DNA of 64,000 nt from Candidatus Dichloromethanomonas elyunquensis (GCA_001515265.1 LNDB01000010.1:1-64000); one strand, 5' to 3'. Numbered from the stretch's first letter, positions 53,201-61,659 are shown. Made by a program: numbers and translations. The notes: generated by a model not told the origin, from the letters alone.

Positions 53201-53794
53201 GTTCTGGCAAGCGGAGACGATATCAATCTCCTGGTTATGGATACAGAGGTCTATTCCAACACCGGCGGTCAATCCTCCAAGGCAACACAGACTGCCGCCA
53301 TAGCCAAATTCGCTGCCGGCGGGAAGAAAATTCGAAAGAAAGACTTGGGCATGATGGCGATGTCCTATGGTTATGTGTATGTAGCCCAGATTGCCATGGG
53401 GGCCAATATGCAGCAAACCATCAAAGCCATCCGGGAAGCGGAAAAGTACAAAGGACCTTCGTTGATTATCGCCTATGCTACCTGTTTTACACACGGGATC
53501 AAAAATGGGATGGGAACCAGTCTGGCCCAACAGAAAAAAGCTGTCGATGCGGGGTATTGGCACCTTTACAGGTATAATCCGGAACTGAAGAAGCAAGGTC
53601 AGAATCCCTTTGTTTTGGATTCCAAGGAACCCAAAGGGAGCTTCCGGGAGTTTATCGAAAGTGAGATCCGCTACTCTTCACTCAAGACAGTCTTTCCGGA
53701 CATTGCGGATGAAATGTTCACTGCAGCTGAGAACCATGCCATGATCCGGTATGAGACCTACCGGCGAATGGCCCGGAATGATTGTTTCCGCTAA
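50267..53794 (+). CDS. nifJ: Pyruvate:ferredoxin (flavodoxin) oxidoreductase
   Basis: 1175-residue single-chain enzyme that converts pyruvate and CoA to acetyl-CoA, CO2 and reduced ferredoxin. Domains in order: N-terminal pyrimidine-binding domain (MDGNEAAALASYALTEVATIFPITPSSPMAE), domain II, the gamma domain (about 420-600, GLGSDGTVGANK), two [4Fe-4S] ferredoxin motifs (CIQCNQCSYIC near 689 and CTGCMNCADIC near 745), and a C-terminal TPP domain (CPGCGETSY, GCSSIWGGSYPS, GDGWAYDIGYNG). Central to anaerobic acetyl-CoA and reductant supply. A GGAGG site precedes the ATG; a terminator follows. Confidence 0.97.
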   Translation: MPKIRATMDGNEAAALASYALTEVATIFPITPSSPMAEGVDEWSAHGKVNIFGQPVKVVEMESEAGAAGAVHGSLASGALTTTYTASQGLLLMIPNMYKIAGELLPCVFHVSARALASHALSIFGDHQDVMACRQTGFAMLASSSVQEAMDLGYASHLATLKSRVPFLHFFDGFRTSHEYQKIEVLDQETVNQLVDHQAIQNFRDHSLTPEHPIMRGSAQNPDVYFQYREVSNPFYERVPDMVEQTMRDIERVSGRIYHPFNYYGDPNAEHIVIAMGSVCDTIEETVDYLQGKGEKVGVLIVHLYRPFSAEYFFKVLPKTVKKIAVLDRTKEPGSLGEPLYLDIAELFNNKPDKPFIVGGRYGLGSKDTTPSQILAVFKNLKKEQPKNRFTIGIVDDVSNTSLPEEEMIDTTPAGTISCKFWGLGSDGTVGANKSAVKIIGDNTDLYAQAYFSYDSKKSGGTTVSHLRFGKKPIKSRYLVFDADYIACHNKSFLYQYDLVKGLKENGTFVLNCPWQPEELEEHLPAYLKRYLAEKNINFYIINAIDIAQKIGLGARINMVMQAAFFKLANVIPVDDAVNYLKKSIEKIYGRKGSKIVEMNQAAVEQGIEKLVKVVVPSSWTSAQDEKTAVKNEPDFIKKIHRPIERYEGDKLPVSTFVGMEDGRAPLGTTAYEKRGIAVFIPEWQIDKCIQCNQCSYICPHATIRPFLLNDAEKAKAPDTFKTKQAVGKGLEGLHFRIQIAPLDCTGCMNCADICPAPGKALIMKPAVPEIEMESENWEYAMTITPKEDLADRYTLKGSQFIRPLLEFNGACPGCGETSYVKLLTQLFGERMMIANATGCSSIWGGSYPSIPYTTNAEGKGPTWANSLFENNAEYGYGMYLGAKHLREKIAKLMKEALDSQIDGQVKSAFLEWLEAFDDGDRSRFASGRVLQVLQAQSEQHPIFAEILKRKDYLVKRSVWAVGGDGWAYDIGYNGLDHVLASGDDINLLVMDTEVYSNTGGQSSKATQTAAIAKFAAGGKKIRKKDLGMMAMSYGYVYVAQIAMGANMQQTIKAIREAEKYKGPSLIIAYATCFTHGIKNGMGTSLAQQKKAVDAGYWHLYRYNPELKKQGQNPFVLDSKEPKGSFREFIESEIRYSSLKTVFPDIADEMFTAAENHAMIRYETYRRMARNDCFR

Positions 53795-53815
53795 AAACAA
53801 AATGAAGGCAGGATA

Positions 53816-53854
53816 AAGAACGTACTGCCCCGGATTTCGGGGCAGTACGTTCTT
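53816..53854 (+). terminator. Terminator after nifJ
   Basis: AAGAACGTACTGCCCCG pairs perfectly with CGGGGCAGTACGTTCTT (17 bp), 22 bp after nifJ and 29 bp beyond the convergent small gene, so it can serve both. Confidence 0.85.
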
Positions 53855-53882
53855 AGGAAAATATAGCATATATGCAGAAATT

Positions 53883-54053
53883 CTATAACTGATTGGAATC
53901 GACCCATTCTTTGGCATTGTGGATGTCATATTCCATCGGAATAACGACCTTGGATTCAGGTTTAACTTCTTTCCAATTCCCGATCCAAGCGGCAGTCTTA
54001 TGATTCTCTATTGGCAGAGCCATAAAACTGTCTTTCCTCTTTCCGTCATTCAT
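53883..54053 (-). CDS. DUF3787-type small protein (spore-associated family)
   Basis: 56 residues, ATG with GGAGTG about 8 nt upstream. The N-terminal LPIENHKTAAWIGNWKEVKPESKVVIP and C-terminal NAKEWVDSNQL match the DUF3787 pattern of small clostridial proteins, some reported in the spore surface layer. No membrane segment or signal peptide. It lies next to other probable spore genes. Confidence 0.75.
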   Translation of the reverse strand: MNDGKRKDSFMALPIENHKTAAWIGNWKEVKPESKVVIPMEYDIHNAKEWVDSNQL

Positions 54054-54161
54054 TTTCTTTTCACTCCAGTGTACATTTTTTAATCCAGTTTCGTGAATAG
54101 TTTTTGATTCTTAAGAAAAAACATACCCTGTTTTGCTTGGAAAATCTTTGAAGAGCAGAAT

Positions 54162-54515
54162 TCAGTCATGCTTAGAACGGAGTGCATTTTTCATCTTGCT
54201 GATCGTTTCAATTAATGAATCCGCAGCCTTGATCACGATTTCATCTTTTTGTACAATTCCTTGAGAGAATTTTTCCCGGATGGTATGCTGCACTTGTAAA
54301 GCCCTCGTTTCTAATTCCCCGATTACTTCATGCATATTATCCGCAAATATTTGTTCGGTTTCCTGAAAGCTTTCCCCCATGAGAGACTTCATTACAGTGA
54401 CATTCTCCATGAGTCCGTCTTTAATAATCCGGGCTTCTTCGGTCGTTTCTTCTTTAATTAAATTGGTAAGCTCGTGAAGTTTTGCTTTGATATTTTCTAA
54501 TCCTTCCTGAGACAT
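54162..54515 (-). CDS. Unrecognised all-helical small protein
   Basis: 117 residues, almost entirely predicted helix by composition (LENIKAKLHELTNLIKEETTEEARIIKDGLMENV; QTEQIFADNMHEVIGELETRALQVQHTIREKF), no Cys, no signal peptide. AGAGAGGTG precedes the ATG. I do not recognise the family. It stands between DUF3787 and CotF-like genes on the same strand, so a spore function is possible. Confidence 0.65.
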   Translation of the reverse strand: MSQEGLENIKAKLHELTNLIKEETTEEARIIKDGLMENVTVMKSLMGESFQETEQIFADNMHEVIGELETRALQVQHTIREKFSQGIVQKDEIVIKAADSLIETISKMKNALRSKHD

Positions 54516-54685
54516 AGAAACAACACCTCTCTTTCTTACTTTATTATCATTATCATAGCATAATTAATGAATAAGTATGAGAGCAGATGTCAAAAATTAG
54601 ATGAAGTATGATAAAGGCCTTTGCGATCCGCCCTGCATCACAGAGATCTTTCCGAAGTAGTTTTCAGGGCAGCCTTTCTGCAGGA

Positions 54686-55054
54686 TTAGCTTTGCGGATA
54701 AGGGAACTGAGCTTGGTATTTTACAAACATATCCAGGGCATCATTCACCTGTTGCTGAGTAGCCGTATCCGCCTGATATTCACCAAGATTAAAGAGCTGC
54801 TCGAAAAGGTGCCGATGCAACTGTTTGATATTGCTGAGGTTGTTATTGACCAGGGTATACAGCTTTTCACACAAAATTTCTTTGGAGCCGGTCGTGTATG
54901 ACTCAATAATATATTTTTCACTGGACAGCGTATCATTTAATCTGTCCCGGACATTGTAACTGGAATCTTTTTCGGCCGGCAGAACAGGCGATTTTCCTTT
55001 GCCAATTTTTTGAACTCCGAAAGGGCTTGTTACCGTTGAAGTGTTGTCAATCAT
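54686..55054 (-). CDS. CotF-family spore coat protein
   Basis: 122 residues resembling CotF/coat-F proteins: DRLNDTLSSEKYIIESYTTGSKEILCEKLYTLVNNNLSNIKQLHRHLFEQLFNLGEYQADTATQQQVNDAL, a four-helix ferritin-like pattern. The C-terminus FPYPQS is typical. A Pro/Lys-rich N-terminus of about 30 residues precedes the domain. Its ATG overlaps the stop of the upstream gene. Confidence 0.8.
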   Translation of the reverse strand: MIDNTSTVTSPFGVQKIGKGKSPVLPAEKDSSYNVRDRLNDTLSSEKYIIESYTTGSKEILCEKLYTLVNNNLSNIKQLHRHLFEQLFNLGEYQADTATQQQVNDALDMFVKYQAQFPYPQS

Positions 55055-55260
55055 TGTACCATTCCTCCCTGTGAAGACTGCTGCTGAAGGTAAGACAAGA
55101 GGCTTCGATAATTCTGCTGATGAGTCTGACCGGCATTGTGAAATACGCCTTTAAAGTTGGGGTCAACTTCTTGATTGGCATATTCATTGCACTTTTTCGC
55201 CATGAGAAGTTCCCATGAGAGAAAATCCTTAATGTAATTCAATTCTTTGGCAGATAACAT
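55051..55260 (-). CDS. Small CotF-associated spore protein
   Basis: 69 residues from ATG 55260 (GAGGGGG 6 nt upstream); the longer frame to 55305 is unsupported. Sequence LSAKELNYIKDFLSWELLMAKKCNEYANQEVDPNFKGVFHNAGQTHQQNYRSLLSYL is a two-helix, coat-F-related pattern often found as a short partner of CotF. Overlaps the coat gene by 4 bp, so the two are translationally coupled. Confidence 0.75.
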   Translation of the reverse strand: MLSAKELNYIKDFLSWELLMAKKCNEYANQEVDPNFKGVFHNAGQTHQQNYRSLLSYLQQQSSQGGMVQ

Positions 55261-55330
55261 ATACAACCCCCTCAATAAAATTTTTTGCTTTAATATTCTT
55301 AGCAATGTTTAAACAGGTTATGTAAAAAAA

Positions 55331-55368
55331 ACAAAAAACCTTCTCTGTTTAACAGAGAAGGTTTTTGT
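55331..55368. terminator. Bidirectional terminator
   Basis: ACAAAAAACCTTCTCTGTT pairs with AACAGAGAAGGTTTTTGT, with A and T tracts at both ends, between the small coat gene and the zinc-ribbon gene (both minus strand). It ends the zinc-ribbon transcript. Confidence 0.85.
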
Positions 55369-55386
55369 ACTGCAATGCTATTTATC

Positions 55387-55683
55387 TTACCAGTTGTTTC
55401 TGGAACGGGGCTGGTAGCAATCACGGCAATAAACAGGTTTGTCACCGGTAGGCTGGAAAGGAACTGTGGTTTCTTTGCCGCAAGCCGAGCAAACTGCGGC
55501 ATACATTTCGCGCTGCGGACGGGAATAACCGCCACGGGTCTGAGCTTTTCTTGCAGCACGGCACTCAGGGCACCGGCCCGGTTCGTTGGTGAACCCTTTT
55601 TCAGCATAGAACTCCTGTTCAGATGCAGAGAAAGTAAATTCACGGCCACATTCTTTACAAGTTAGTGTCTTGTCATTATACAT
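55387..55683 (-). CDS. Zinc-ribbon protein with paired CxxC motifs
   Basis: 98 residues with two zinc ribbons: CKECG...CPEC (about 9-41) and CSACG...CRDC (about 65-89). The segment EFTFSASEQEFYAEKGFTNEPGRCPECRAARK is the typical form of a widespread clostridial family; AAVCSACGKETTVPFQPTGDKPVYCRDCY is its second module. Probably binds RNA or DNA, or acts as an assembly factor; function not established. Confidence 0.85.
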   Translation of the reverse strand: MYNDKTLTCKECGREFTFSASEQEFYAEKGFTNEPGRCPECRAARKAQTRGGYSRPQREMYAAVCSACGKETTVPFQPTGDKPVYCRDCYQPRSRNNW

Positions 55684-55948
55684 GTAATGACCTCCTAGAT
55701 TTTATTACCCGCCACATGGGAAGTACGTTCGACATCTTCCCAGAGCCTGAGGCAATCGAGAAGGTCTTCTAAATCCACATAAATCCAACGAGTTTAATAT
55801 AGTATACCCAATAATTTGCAAATTGTCAAAGATAGTTAAAAATAAAAAAACAAAAGCCCTTAAAAATTCCGCATAATTTTTCTGAAGAAGAGGATTTTAG
55901 GATTATAACTATAATTATTCTAGGAACAAAAAATTTCGGAGGTTGGAT

Positions 55949-56794
55949 ATGAAGAAATTACAGGAGTATTTCCTCATAAACCTTGGACTCCTTTTCGTAG
56001 CGGTGGGGATTGTGCTCTTCAAAATACCGAATAAGTTTGCTACCGGGGGCGTAAGCGGTGCAGCAATCATTTTAGACAAGTATTTTCCTGGAGCACCGGT
56101 GGGTTCATTAATGTTTATTATTAACATTCTCCTGGTTATTTTGGGTTTTGCCTTTCTGGGTAAGGATTTTGGTTCTAAAACCATGTATTCGAGTTTCGTT
56201 TTATCCGGAATGGTTTGGGTGTTGGAACGGATATTTATCCTGACCCAGCCCCTTACGGGAGACACGATGTTGGAACTGGTTTACGCCATTCTGCTCCCCG
56301 CAATCGGGTCAGCTATCGTCTTTAATTACAATGCCTCGACCGGAGGAACGGATATTATCGCCAAAATACTGAATAAGTATACCTCCATTAATATCGGAAA
56401 AACGCTTTTATTAGCGGACTTTGGGATAACGGTAACGGCCTTGATCGTTTTTGGAGTGAAGACCGGTATGTATTCCATACTTGGACTTATCATGAAGGCA
56501 TTTATCATAGATTTAGTGATAGAGAGTCTCAACATCAGCAAATATTTTGTAATCATCAGTCATAAATCGGATGAGGTCAAGGAGTTTATCGTCAAAGAGC
56601 TCAAGAGGGGAGCAACGATTCATAAAGCATATGGGGCTTATTCAAACGAAGAAAAAGAGGTTATCACCGCAATTATGAGCCGGAGACAGGCGGTGAAACT
56701 GCGGAAGTTTATACGGGATATTGATAAGAACGCTTTTATTTCCATCACCAGCACTTCGGAGATTATCGGGAAAGGATTTAGAAATGCAATGTAA
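55949..56794 (+). CDS. YitT-family membrane protein (DUF161 plus DUF2179)
   Basis: 281 residues from ATG 55949 (CGGAGG 6 nt upstream). About five TM segments with the DUF161 pattern (KIPNKFATGGVSGAAIILDKYFP, NYNASTGGTDIIAKILNKY) and a C-terminal cytoplasmic DUF2179 domain (VKELKRGATIHKAYGAYSNEEKEVITAIMSRRQ, FISITSTSEIIGKGF). Predicted transporter or sensor; substrate unknown. Confidence 0.88.
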   Translation: MKKLQEYFLINLGLLFVAVGIVLFKIPNKFATGGVSGAAIILDKYFPGAPVGSLMFIINILLVILGFAFLGKDFGSKTMYSSFVLSGMVWVLERIFILTQPLTGDTMLELVYAILLPAIGSAIVFNYNASTGGTDIIAKILNKYTSINIGKTLLLADFGITVTALIVFGVKTGMYSILGLIMKAFIIDLVIESLNISKYFVIISHKSDEVKEFIVKELKRGATIHKAYGAYSNEEKEVITAIMSRRQAVKLRKFIRDIDKNAFISITSTSEIIGKGFRNAM

Positions 56795-56797
56795 AAT

Positions 56798-57478
56798 TTA
56801 AAGAACCCTTTTCGCTCCAAGATATCTGGATTTCCAATATGAACTTAGGCTGGTGATCAGGACTCCTTTGGAAGAAGAGGCTTGGATAAATTGCCCGCCG
56901 CCGATGTATATTCCCACGTGATCGATAATCTTATCGCCATCCATAGAGAAAAAGACTAAGTCTGCCGGCTGCAGGCTGCTGAATGCAACGGGTTGCCCGA
57001 TGTTGTATTGATCACGGGAAATGCGGGGAAGGGTAATTCCGTTCTTGGCAAATACATATTTGGTGAAACCGGAACAGTCAAATCCGGAAGGCGTTGTCCC
57101 GCCCCAAACGTATTTTACGCCGAGATACTGCTTCGCGGTATTGACAATCACAAGTGCTTTGCTGTTTGTCTCCGTACCCGATGTGCTTATCGCAGTCGCT
57201 GTGGTTTTGGAACTTTGACTGCGAGAAGGGGAAGGCGTAGTCGTGGCTCTTTTTGTGGAAACAGAAACGACTTTTGGTGTTGCTGATTTTGTCTGGACAT
57301 CGGAAGGAGGGTTATCTTGAGTAACCTTCTCCTGTTGTGTCTCCGGATGCGCAATAACCATTTGATTCCCGGTTGTTTGTATTCCATCAATAGAATGCGG
57401 CGGGGTTAACCCCACCACCAGGGTGAGAATCAAAATAACCGGTAAAGAAATATGATAGTACCACTTAATAAGCCGCAC
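56798..57478 (-). CDS. NlpC/P60 cell-wall endopeptidase
   Basis: 226 residues. N-terminal signal-anchor (about 8-27), a Ser/Thr/Pro-rich linker (about 45-108), and a C-terminal NlpC/P60 domain with the catalytic Cys in FDCSGFTKYVF near 135, His in DHVGIYIG near 187 and a third polar residue further on. It cuts peptide stems of peptidoglycan outside the membrane. GTG start very close to AAAGGA, so the start is not certain. Convergent with the YitT gene. Confidence 0.87.
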   Translation of the reverse strand: MRLIKWYYHISLPVILILTLVVGLTPPHSIDGIQTTGNQMVIAHPETQQEKVTQDNPPSDVQTKSATPKVVSVSTKRATTTPSPSRSQSSKTTATAISTSGTETNSKALVIVNTAKQYLGVKYVWGGTTPSGFDCSGFTKYVFAKNGITLPRISRDQYNIGQPVAFSSLQPADLVFFSMDGDKIIDHVGIYIGGGQFIQASSSKGVLITSLSSYWKSRYLGAKRVL

Positions 57479-57672
57479 ATCCTTTCACTAATCTAGGACA
57501 ACCAACTGACAATCTCGTAAGTACAACGAAGATGTCTCTAGTATACGGGACATTGTACAGTTTTTCCTTAGATTAATTTTGGACATGCAGTAAAAAAGTT
57601 CCATTCGCTTAACAAACAGCAATAAAATTGATAAGATGGAACTCAAGTTCTCTTGAAAGGAGAGTGTTCATC

Positions 57673-58629
57673 TTGCTCAGGATCTTGGCAATCTCTGAAG
57701 ATTTAAAAACGCTTCCAATAAATTTGGTTGAAGAATTAGACTGTCCAGGCATTTCCTGGTATTGGCTTGATTTTTGCGACCCGGATGAAAGAGAAACCAT
57801 CGTACTTGAGGAGTATTTTCATTTCCACCATCTGTCTATTGAAGACGCTGTCTTTTCCTTAAACCGGCCCAAAATGGATTATTATGATCAATACATTTTT
57901 TTGATTATTAATGCTCTGAACCAAGAAACATTGGATCCGGAAGAGATATCACTGTTTATTGGAAAACATTATATTGTATCTTATCATAAGAAACCGCTTC
58001 CCGAGATGGAGGAAGCCTGGAATAAAGTGGTGAAAAACCAAAAAGGCTGGGAGAATGGTCCGGCCTTTGCAGCGCATCAAATCATGGATAAAGTTGTCGA
58101 CCGGTTCTTCCCTGCGGTGAGTCAAATTGAGGACTACCTCACTGACCTGGAGGACCGTTCCGAAAAACAGTTTATTCGGAAATTGATTGATGAAGTCTTT
58201 TTGGTAAGAAGAAAACTTCTCAAACTGAGAAGATTGGTAAATTCTATGCGTGATCTTCTTTACCGAATCATTAACTCAGAGAGGTTAGAAAGTTTACAAA
58301 ATCATAAGATGTATTTTTCCGATATTTATGACCACCTTTTAAAGCTTTCGGATATGATTGAATCCAGCAGGGACATGACAGCAGATATGCGGGACAGCTA
58401 TTTGTCGATTAATACCAATAGGATGAATACTCATATGGTGGTCTTAACGGTGATCACAACCATTTTTATCCCATTAACCTTTATTGTTGGGATTTATGGA
58501 ATGAATTTCAAATACATGCCTGAACTGGAGTGGAAGTACGGATATTTCATGATCCTCTCCATTATGCTGGTACTTGGCATTGGGATGTACCTGTGGTTTA
58601 AGCGCAAAGGCTGGTTTGATTCGTTTTAG
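57673..58629 (+). CDS. corA: CorA-family magnesium/cobalt transporter
   Basis: 318 residues from TTG 57673 (GAAAGGAGAG about 8 nt upstream); the longer frame to 57628 reads through that site. A large cytoplasmic domain (about 1-255, ending in the long stalk helix) precedes two C-terminal TM segments (about 258-280 and 292-312). The YGMNF selectivity loop lies between them. It forms a pentameric channel for Mg2+, and often Co2+ or Ni2+; cobalt uptake would fit the cobalamin genes but is not shown. Confidence 0.9.
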   Translation: MLRILAISEDLKTLPINLVEELDCPGISWYWLDFCDPDERETIVLEEYFHFHHLSIEDAVFSLNRPKMDYYDQYIFLIINALNQETLDPEEISLFIGKHYIVSYHKKPLPEMEEAWNKVVKNQKGWENGPAFAAHQIMDKVVDRFFPAVSQIEDYLTDLEDRSEKQFIRKLIDEVFLVRRKLLKLRRLVNSMRDLLYRIINSERLESLQNHKMYFSDIYDHLLKLSDMIESSRDMTADMRDSYLSINTNRMNTHMVVLTVITTIFIPLTFIVGIYGMNFKYMPELEWKYGYFMILSIMLVLGIGMYLWFKRKGWFDSF

Positions 58630-58639
58630 AGGGGGAAGA

Positions 58640-58816
58640 AAGAATGCATTTCAAAATTTTGACCTTTGCCGGTTATATGCAGGGGTCTTTGCTACTAACC
58701 CAGCTTCCGTCCGGGTGCTCGGAAAATCAGGTTACCTTTTCGAAGGCCGGCTAAGAAAGAGCATTACGAAATTTGGTCAAACAATAGACCAATTGTTATT
58801 TGCTAAAGTCATTTAA
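58640..58816 (+). pseudogene. C-terminal remnant of a GNAT (RimJ/RimL-type) acetyltransferase
   Basis: The frame encodes NAFQNFDLCRLYAGVFATNP, ASVRVLGKSGYLFEGRLRKS and a short tail to a stop at 58816, which corresponds closely to the last 57 or so residues of RimJ/RimL-like GNAT enzymes. The acetyl-CoA-binding N-terminal two thirds are missing, and the frame runs straight back into corA. No start with a ribosome binding site is present, so it is a broken relic. Confidence 0.8.
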
Positions 58817-58821
58817 TGAAC

Positions 58822-60288
58822 TTAAGCCTTGCCCAAACGAAAACGGAAAGGCTTCTTTTTTTCTTTCTCCATTTGGGCATTGGGGGTAACAAGCTTATCC
58901 ATGATACTGTGGTTAAATCCATAGAAGAAATACACGGCCAATCCGATAGTAATCCAAATAATGAGTCTGATCCAGGTAGCGGCAGGAAGGTTCAACATTA
59001 GATATAGACAGGAAATCATAGCCAGACCGGGCAGGATTGGAACAAAAGGAACTTTAAACGGTCTTTCCAGGTCAGGTCTGGTCCTGCGCAGGATAATTAC
59101 CCCTAGGGACACTACGGCTAAAGCGGAGAGGGTGCCGATGTTCGCCATTTCTGCAATAATTTTGACAGGGAAAAAAGCTGCAATGAGGCAAACCGCCGCC
59201 CCAACCATTAAGGTATTAACATAAGGAGTTTTATATTTTGGATGGATAGCCGCAAAAAGCGGAGGTAAAAGTCCGTCTCTTGCCATAGCAAAGAACACCC
59301 TGCTTTGAGCAAAAATTACGGCAATTAAAACGCTGGTTAATCCTGCCAGGGCGCCCACCGATATAAACGCTGAAGCCCAGCGTATTCCAGCTGCAAGTAA
59401 GGCAGAGGAAATCGGAGATGGCGTATTTAAATGGGTATATTTGAGCATACCCGTTAAAATTGCGGCTACAAGGATATAGAGTACGGTGGAAATGGAAAGA
59501 GAAGCAATGATTCCTCTTGGAAGATCTTTTTTGGGATCTTTCACTTCTTCTGCAGCGGCAGCAACTGCATCAAAACCGATATAAGCAAAAAATACAATCG
59601 CCGCTCCAGCCATAATGCCGGTGAAACCAAAAGGAGCAAAGGGAACCCAGTTGGCAGACTTCACTTGAAATAGACCCACGGCGATAAACAATAAAATTAC
59701 GGAAAGCTTAATCAATACGATAAATTTAGTTGCTTTGGCGCTTTCCCGGGTACCGCGGATAGCTATCCAAGTGATCAGAAGCGTTATAAGCACCGCCGGC
59801 AGATTAATAAATCCTCCTTCCCAAGGGGAGAGGGTTAAGGCGGCTGGCGCCGGAGTTCCGACTGACTTCAGCATATCGCTGAAATAACCGCTCCAGCCGA
59901 CTGCAACAGCAGCTGCGGCAACTAAGTACTCGAGGACCAGGTTCCAGCCGACAAGCCAGGCAATAATTTCACCCAAAGAAGAATAGGTGTAAGTATAGGC
60001 GCTCCCCGCTGCGGGTACAGAAGAAGCCAATTCTGCATAACACAGTGCGGCAAGTCCTGCTGCCAAGCCTGAGATGATAAAGGAAATGATGACTGCCGGT
60101 CCGGCAAAATTTGCTGCGGCCACACCGGTTAAAACAAAAATGCCGGTTCCGATGATTGCTCCAACACCCAAAGCGGTAAGATCTAAAGCGCCTAGTGTCC
60201 TCGCCAGATTTTTTTTGCCGCTTGTTTCAGCTTCTTTCATGGAAAGCTCAATCGGTTTGGTCCTTAACGCAGATTTCCAGGAAAACAT
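58822..60288 (-). CDS. APC-family amino acid permease
   Basis: 488 residues with about 12 TM segments and the APC family start (GALDLTALGVGAIIGTGIFVLTGVAAANFAGPAVIISF). Similar to Bacillus YfnA/YhdG-type and cationic amino acid transporters (EEVKDPKKDLPRGIIASL). Probable proton-coupled uptake of amino acids; specificity unknown. GAGGCGAG precedes the ATG. Confidence 0.9.
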   Translation of the reverse strand: MFSWKSALRTKPIELSMKEAETSGKKNLARTLGALDLTALGVGAIIGTGIFVLTGVAAANFAGPAVIISFIISGLAAGLAALCYAELASSVPAAGSAYTYTYSSLGEIIAWLVGWNLVLEYLVAAAAVAVGWSGYFSDMLKSVGTPAPAALTLSPWEGGFINLPAVLITLLITWIAIRGTRESAKATKFIVLIKLSVILLFIAVGLFQVKSANWVPFAPFGFTGIMAGAAIVFFAYIGFDAVAAAAEEVKDPKKDLPRGIIASLSISTVLYILVAAILTGMLKYTHLNTPSPISSALLAAGIRWASAFISVGALAGLTSVLIAVIFAQSRVFFAMARDGLLPPLFAAIHPKYKTPYVNTLMVGAAVCLIAAFFPVKIIAEMANIGTLSALAVVSLGVIILRRTRPDLERPFKVPFVPILPGLAMISCLYLMLNLPAATWIRLIIWITIGLAVYFFYGFNHSIMDKLVTPNAQMEKEKKKPFRFRLGKA

Positions 60289-60442
60289 GGACTCGCCTCA
60301 TTTCAATAAAATTGGATTATTATATTTTTTTCATCCATACTAAAAATAATGAGGATAAATAGTTTCCATAAAATCTAAAAAAAGCTAAAGGAATTAATCT
60401 TATATCAGATGAGGACAAAGCAGCTTTAGGATGTATGCCGGG

Positions 60443-61048
60443 TCAGCACCCTTTGTATCCGGTATTTCCCCTGTCAGATTGAAGATTTCGCAAGAGCTGG
60501 CTAAACGTATTGGGTTGGCTTGCAGCCCACCAGGAACCGGTTCCCCAGGCGTACCATGGATAACAGGGAAGAGAGGAGCAGGTGGGGCAGTCATAGATTG
60601 TACCCCGGGTCGTATTGCCGCTCCCATCGTAAACATCAACATGGACGTGCCCGCCGACACTCATGTTATTCCAATAGGAGGTTCCTGTGCGTTTTATAAC
60701 TTCAATCCGTCGAAATCCTGCGTTATAGGCGGCTTGAGCGACTTGAATAAATGTTTTTTTCGGAACTGAAATATCTGCGGCTAATCCGGACTGATGAGTT
60801 GACTCACCCCGGTAACCGCTCGTAATAATGACAGGAACACCCAGGATATACCGCATCGTTTGCAATTGGTCTACCAACTTGCGCATCACTCCGTACGGGC
60901 GTACCCCGGAAAGATGGAATTCTCTCATTCGGAAATTAGGGGAAACAAACTGATCATCCCGGTAGAAAGTGCACCTTCCGTTATATTCCCTGATTAACCC
61001 CTGACCGTAAGGAACCCGGCTAAGACATCCGGAATCTTGCACACCCAT
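60443..61048 (-). CDS. Peptidase M15-type peptidoglycan hydrolase
   Basis: 201 residues from ATG 61048 (GAGGAGG 6 nt upstream); the longer frame is not supported. The Zn-peptidase motif SGYRGESTHQSGLAADIS (H-x-x-G-x-A-x-D) and the C-terminal HVHVDV match the M15_3/Peptidase_M15A type found in phage endolysins and spore-former wall enzymes. No signal peptide. Likely cuts D-Ala-containing wall peptides; it could also be a remnant of a prophage lysin, but no phage genes surround it. Confidence 0.85.
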   Translation of the reverse strand: MGVQDSGCLSRVPYGQGLIREYNGRCTFYRDDQFVSPNFRMREFHLSGVRPYGVMRKLVDQLQTMRYILGVPVIITSGYRGESTHQSGLAADISVPKKTFIQVAQAAYNAGFRRIEVIKRTGTSYWNNMSVGGHVHVDVYDGSGNTTRGTIYDCPTCSSLPCYPWYAWGTGSWWAASQPNTFSQLLRNLQSDRGNTGYKGC

Positions 61049-61185
61049 GAATATCCTCCTCTCGTAGGTCAAACAAGTAATACAATATGCATTTTTTGTT
61101 TTATGTTCTGCTAACATGTATATGTCGGACCTCAGAGTACGGTTAAGAACTTCCTCGTAATTAAACATGCAGAAAAGGATAAAAA

Positions 61186-61210
61186 TAGGGGCTGTTGGCA
61201 AACAGCCCTT
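61186..61210 (-). terminator. Terminator of the DUF1540 gene
   Basis: On the minus strand GGGCTGTT pairs with AACAGCCCC, followed by TATTTTTATCC, about 22 bp after the DUF1540 stop. Confidence 0.8.
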
Positions 61211-61231
61211 CTTAAAAAGTTTTCTCGATCG

Positions 61232-61381
61232 TTAGCTTTTAGGTTTAAAAGTGTCACATTGCGTATCTTCTGATTCCTTGGAATGTTTTGTTTTACAGTG
61301 ATTCACCTGAATCATAGGAGCATTGCACATGATGTCCCGGTTATAATGACATTCCCGTACGGTACATTTAATATCACTCAT
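61232..61381 (-). CDS. DUF1540-domain small protein
   Basis: 49 residues, ATG with GGAGG 7 nt upstream. Cysteines at 6, 11, 19, 29 and 42 and the frame DIKCTVRECHYNRDIMCNAPMIQV...TQCDTF follow the DUF1540 pattern, small Cys-rich proteins of spore-forming Firmicutes that probably bind metal. Function unknown. Confidence 0.85.
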   Translation of the reverse strand: MSDIKCTVRECHYNRDIMCNAPMIQVNHCKTKHSKESEDTQCDTFKPKS

Positions 61382-61477
61382 TGTTTTACCTCCTTCAGGA
61401 AACAATTTTTACTCCCGGATCATATTATTTGCATTTTTCTTTTTAATATGTTTGAGTTTTATGCTAAACAGAAGAGA

Positions 61478-61498
61478 GCTGCCTTTAAACAGGCAGCC
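61478..61498. repeat. Hairpin in the gap before the ABC ATPase gene
   Basis: GCTGCCT and AGGCAGC form a 7-bp stem with a 6-nt loop. Neither flank has a good T-tract, so its role is unclear. The rest of the 61382-61659 gap shows nothing else I can support. Confidence 0.4.
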
Positions 61499-61659
61499 CG
61501 TTGTTCTTCTTAGTATAGATAATGAGTCGAAAATTGATAACCACTATTTGGTGTCATATCCAATATTATGATATGCTATTAAATAAGAAGATGGTACTAA
61601 TTGGCAATGAAAAATCAATATCCGCATAAACCTGTTTTTGGGGTGGAGGGTTTGCGAGA

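Noticed and set aside
60443-61048. Prophage based on an endolysin-like M15 peptidase
   Set aside because: No holin, terminase, capsid, integrase or attachment site is nearby, and the region is rich in cellular wall hydrolases.
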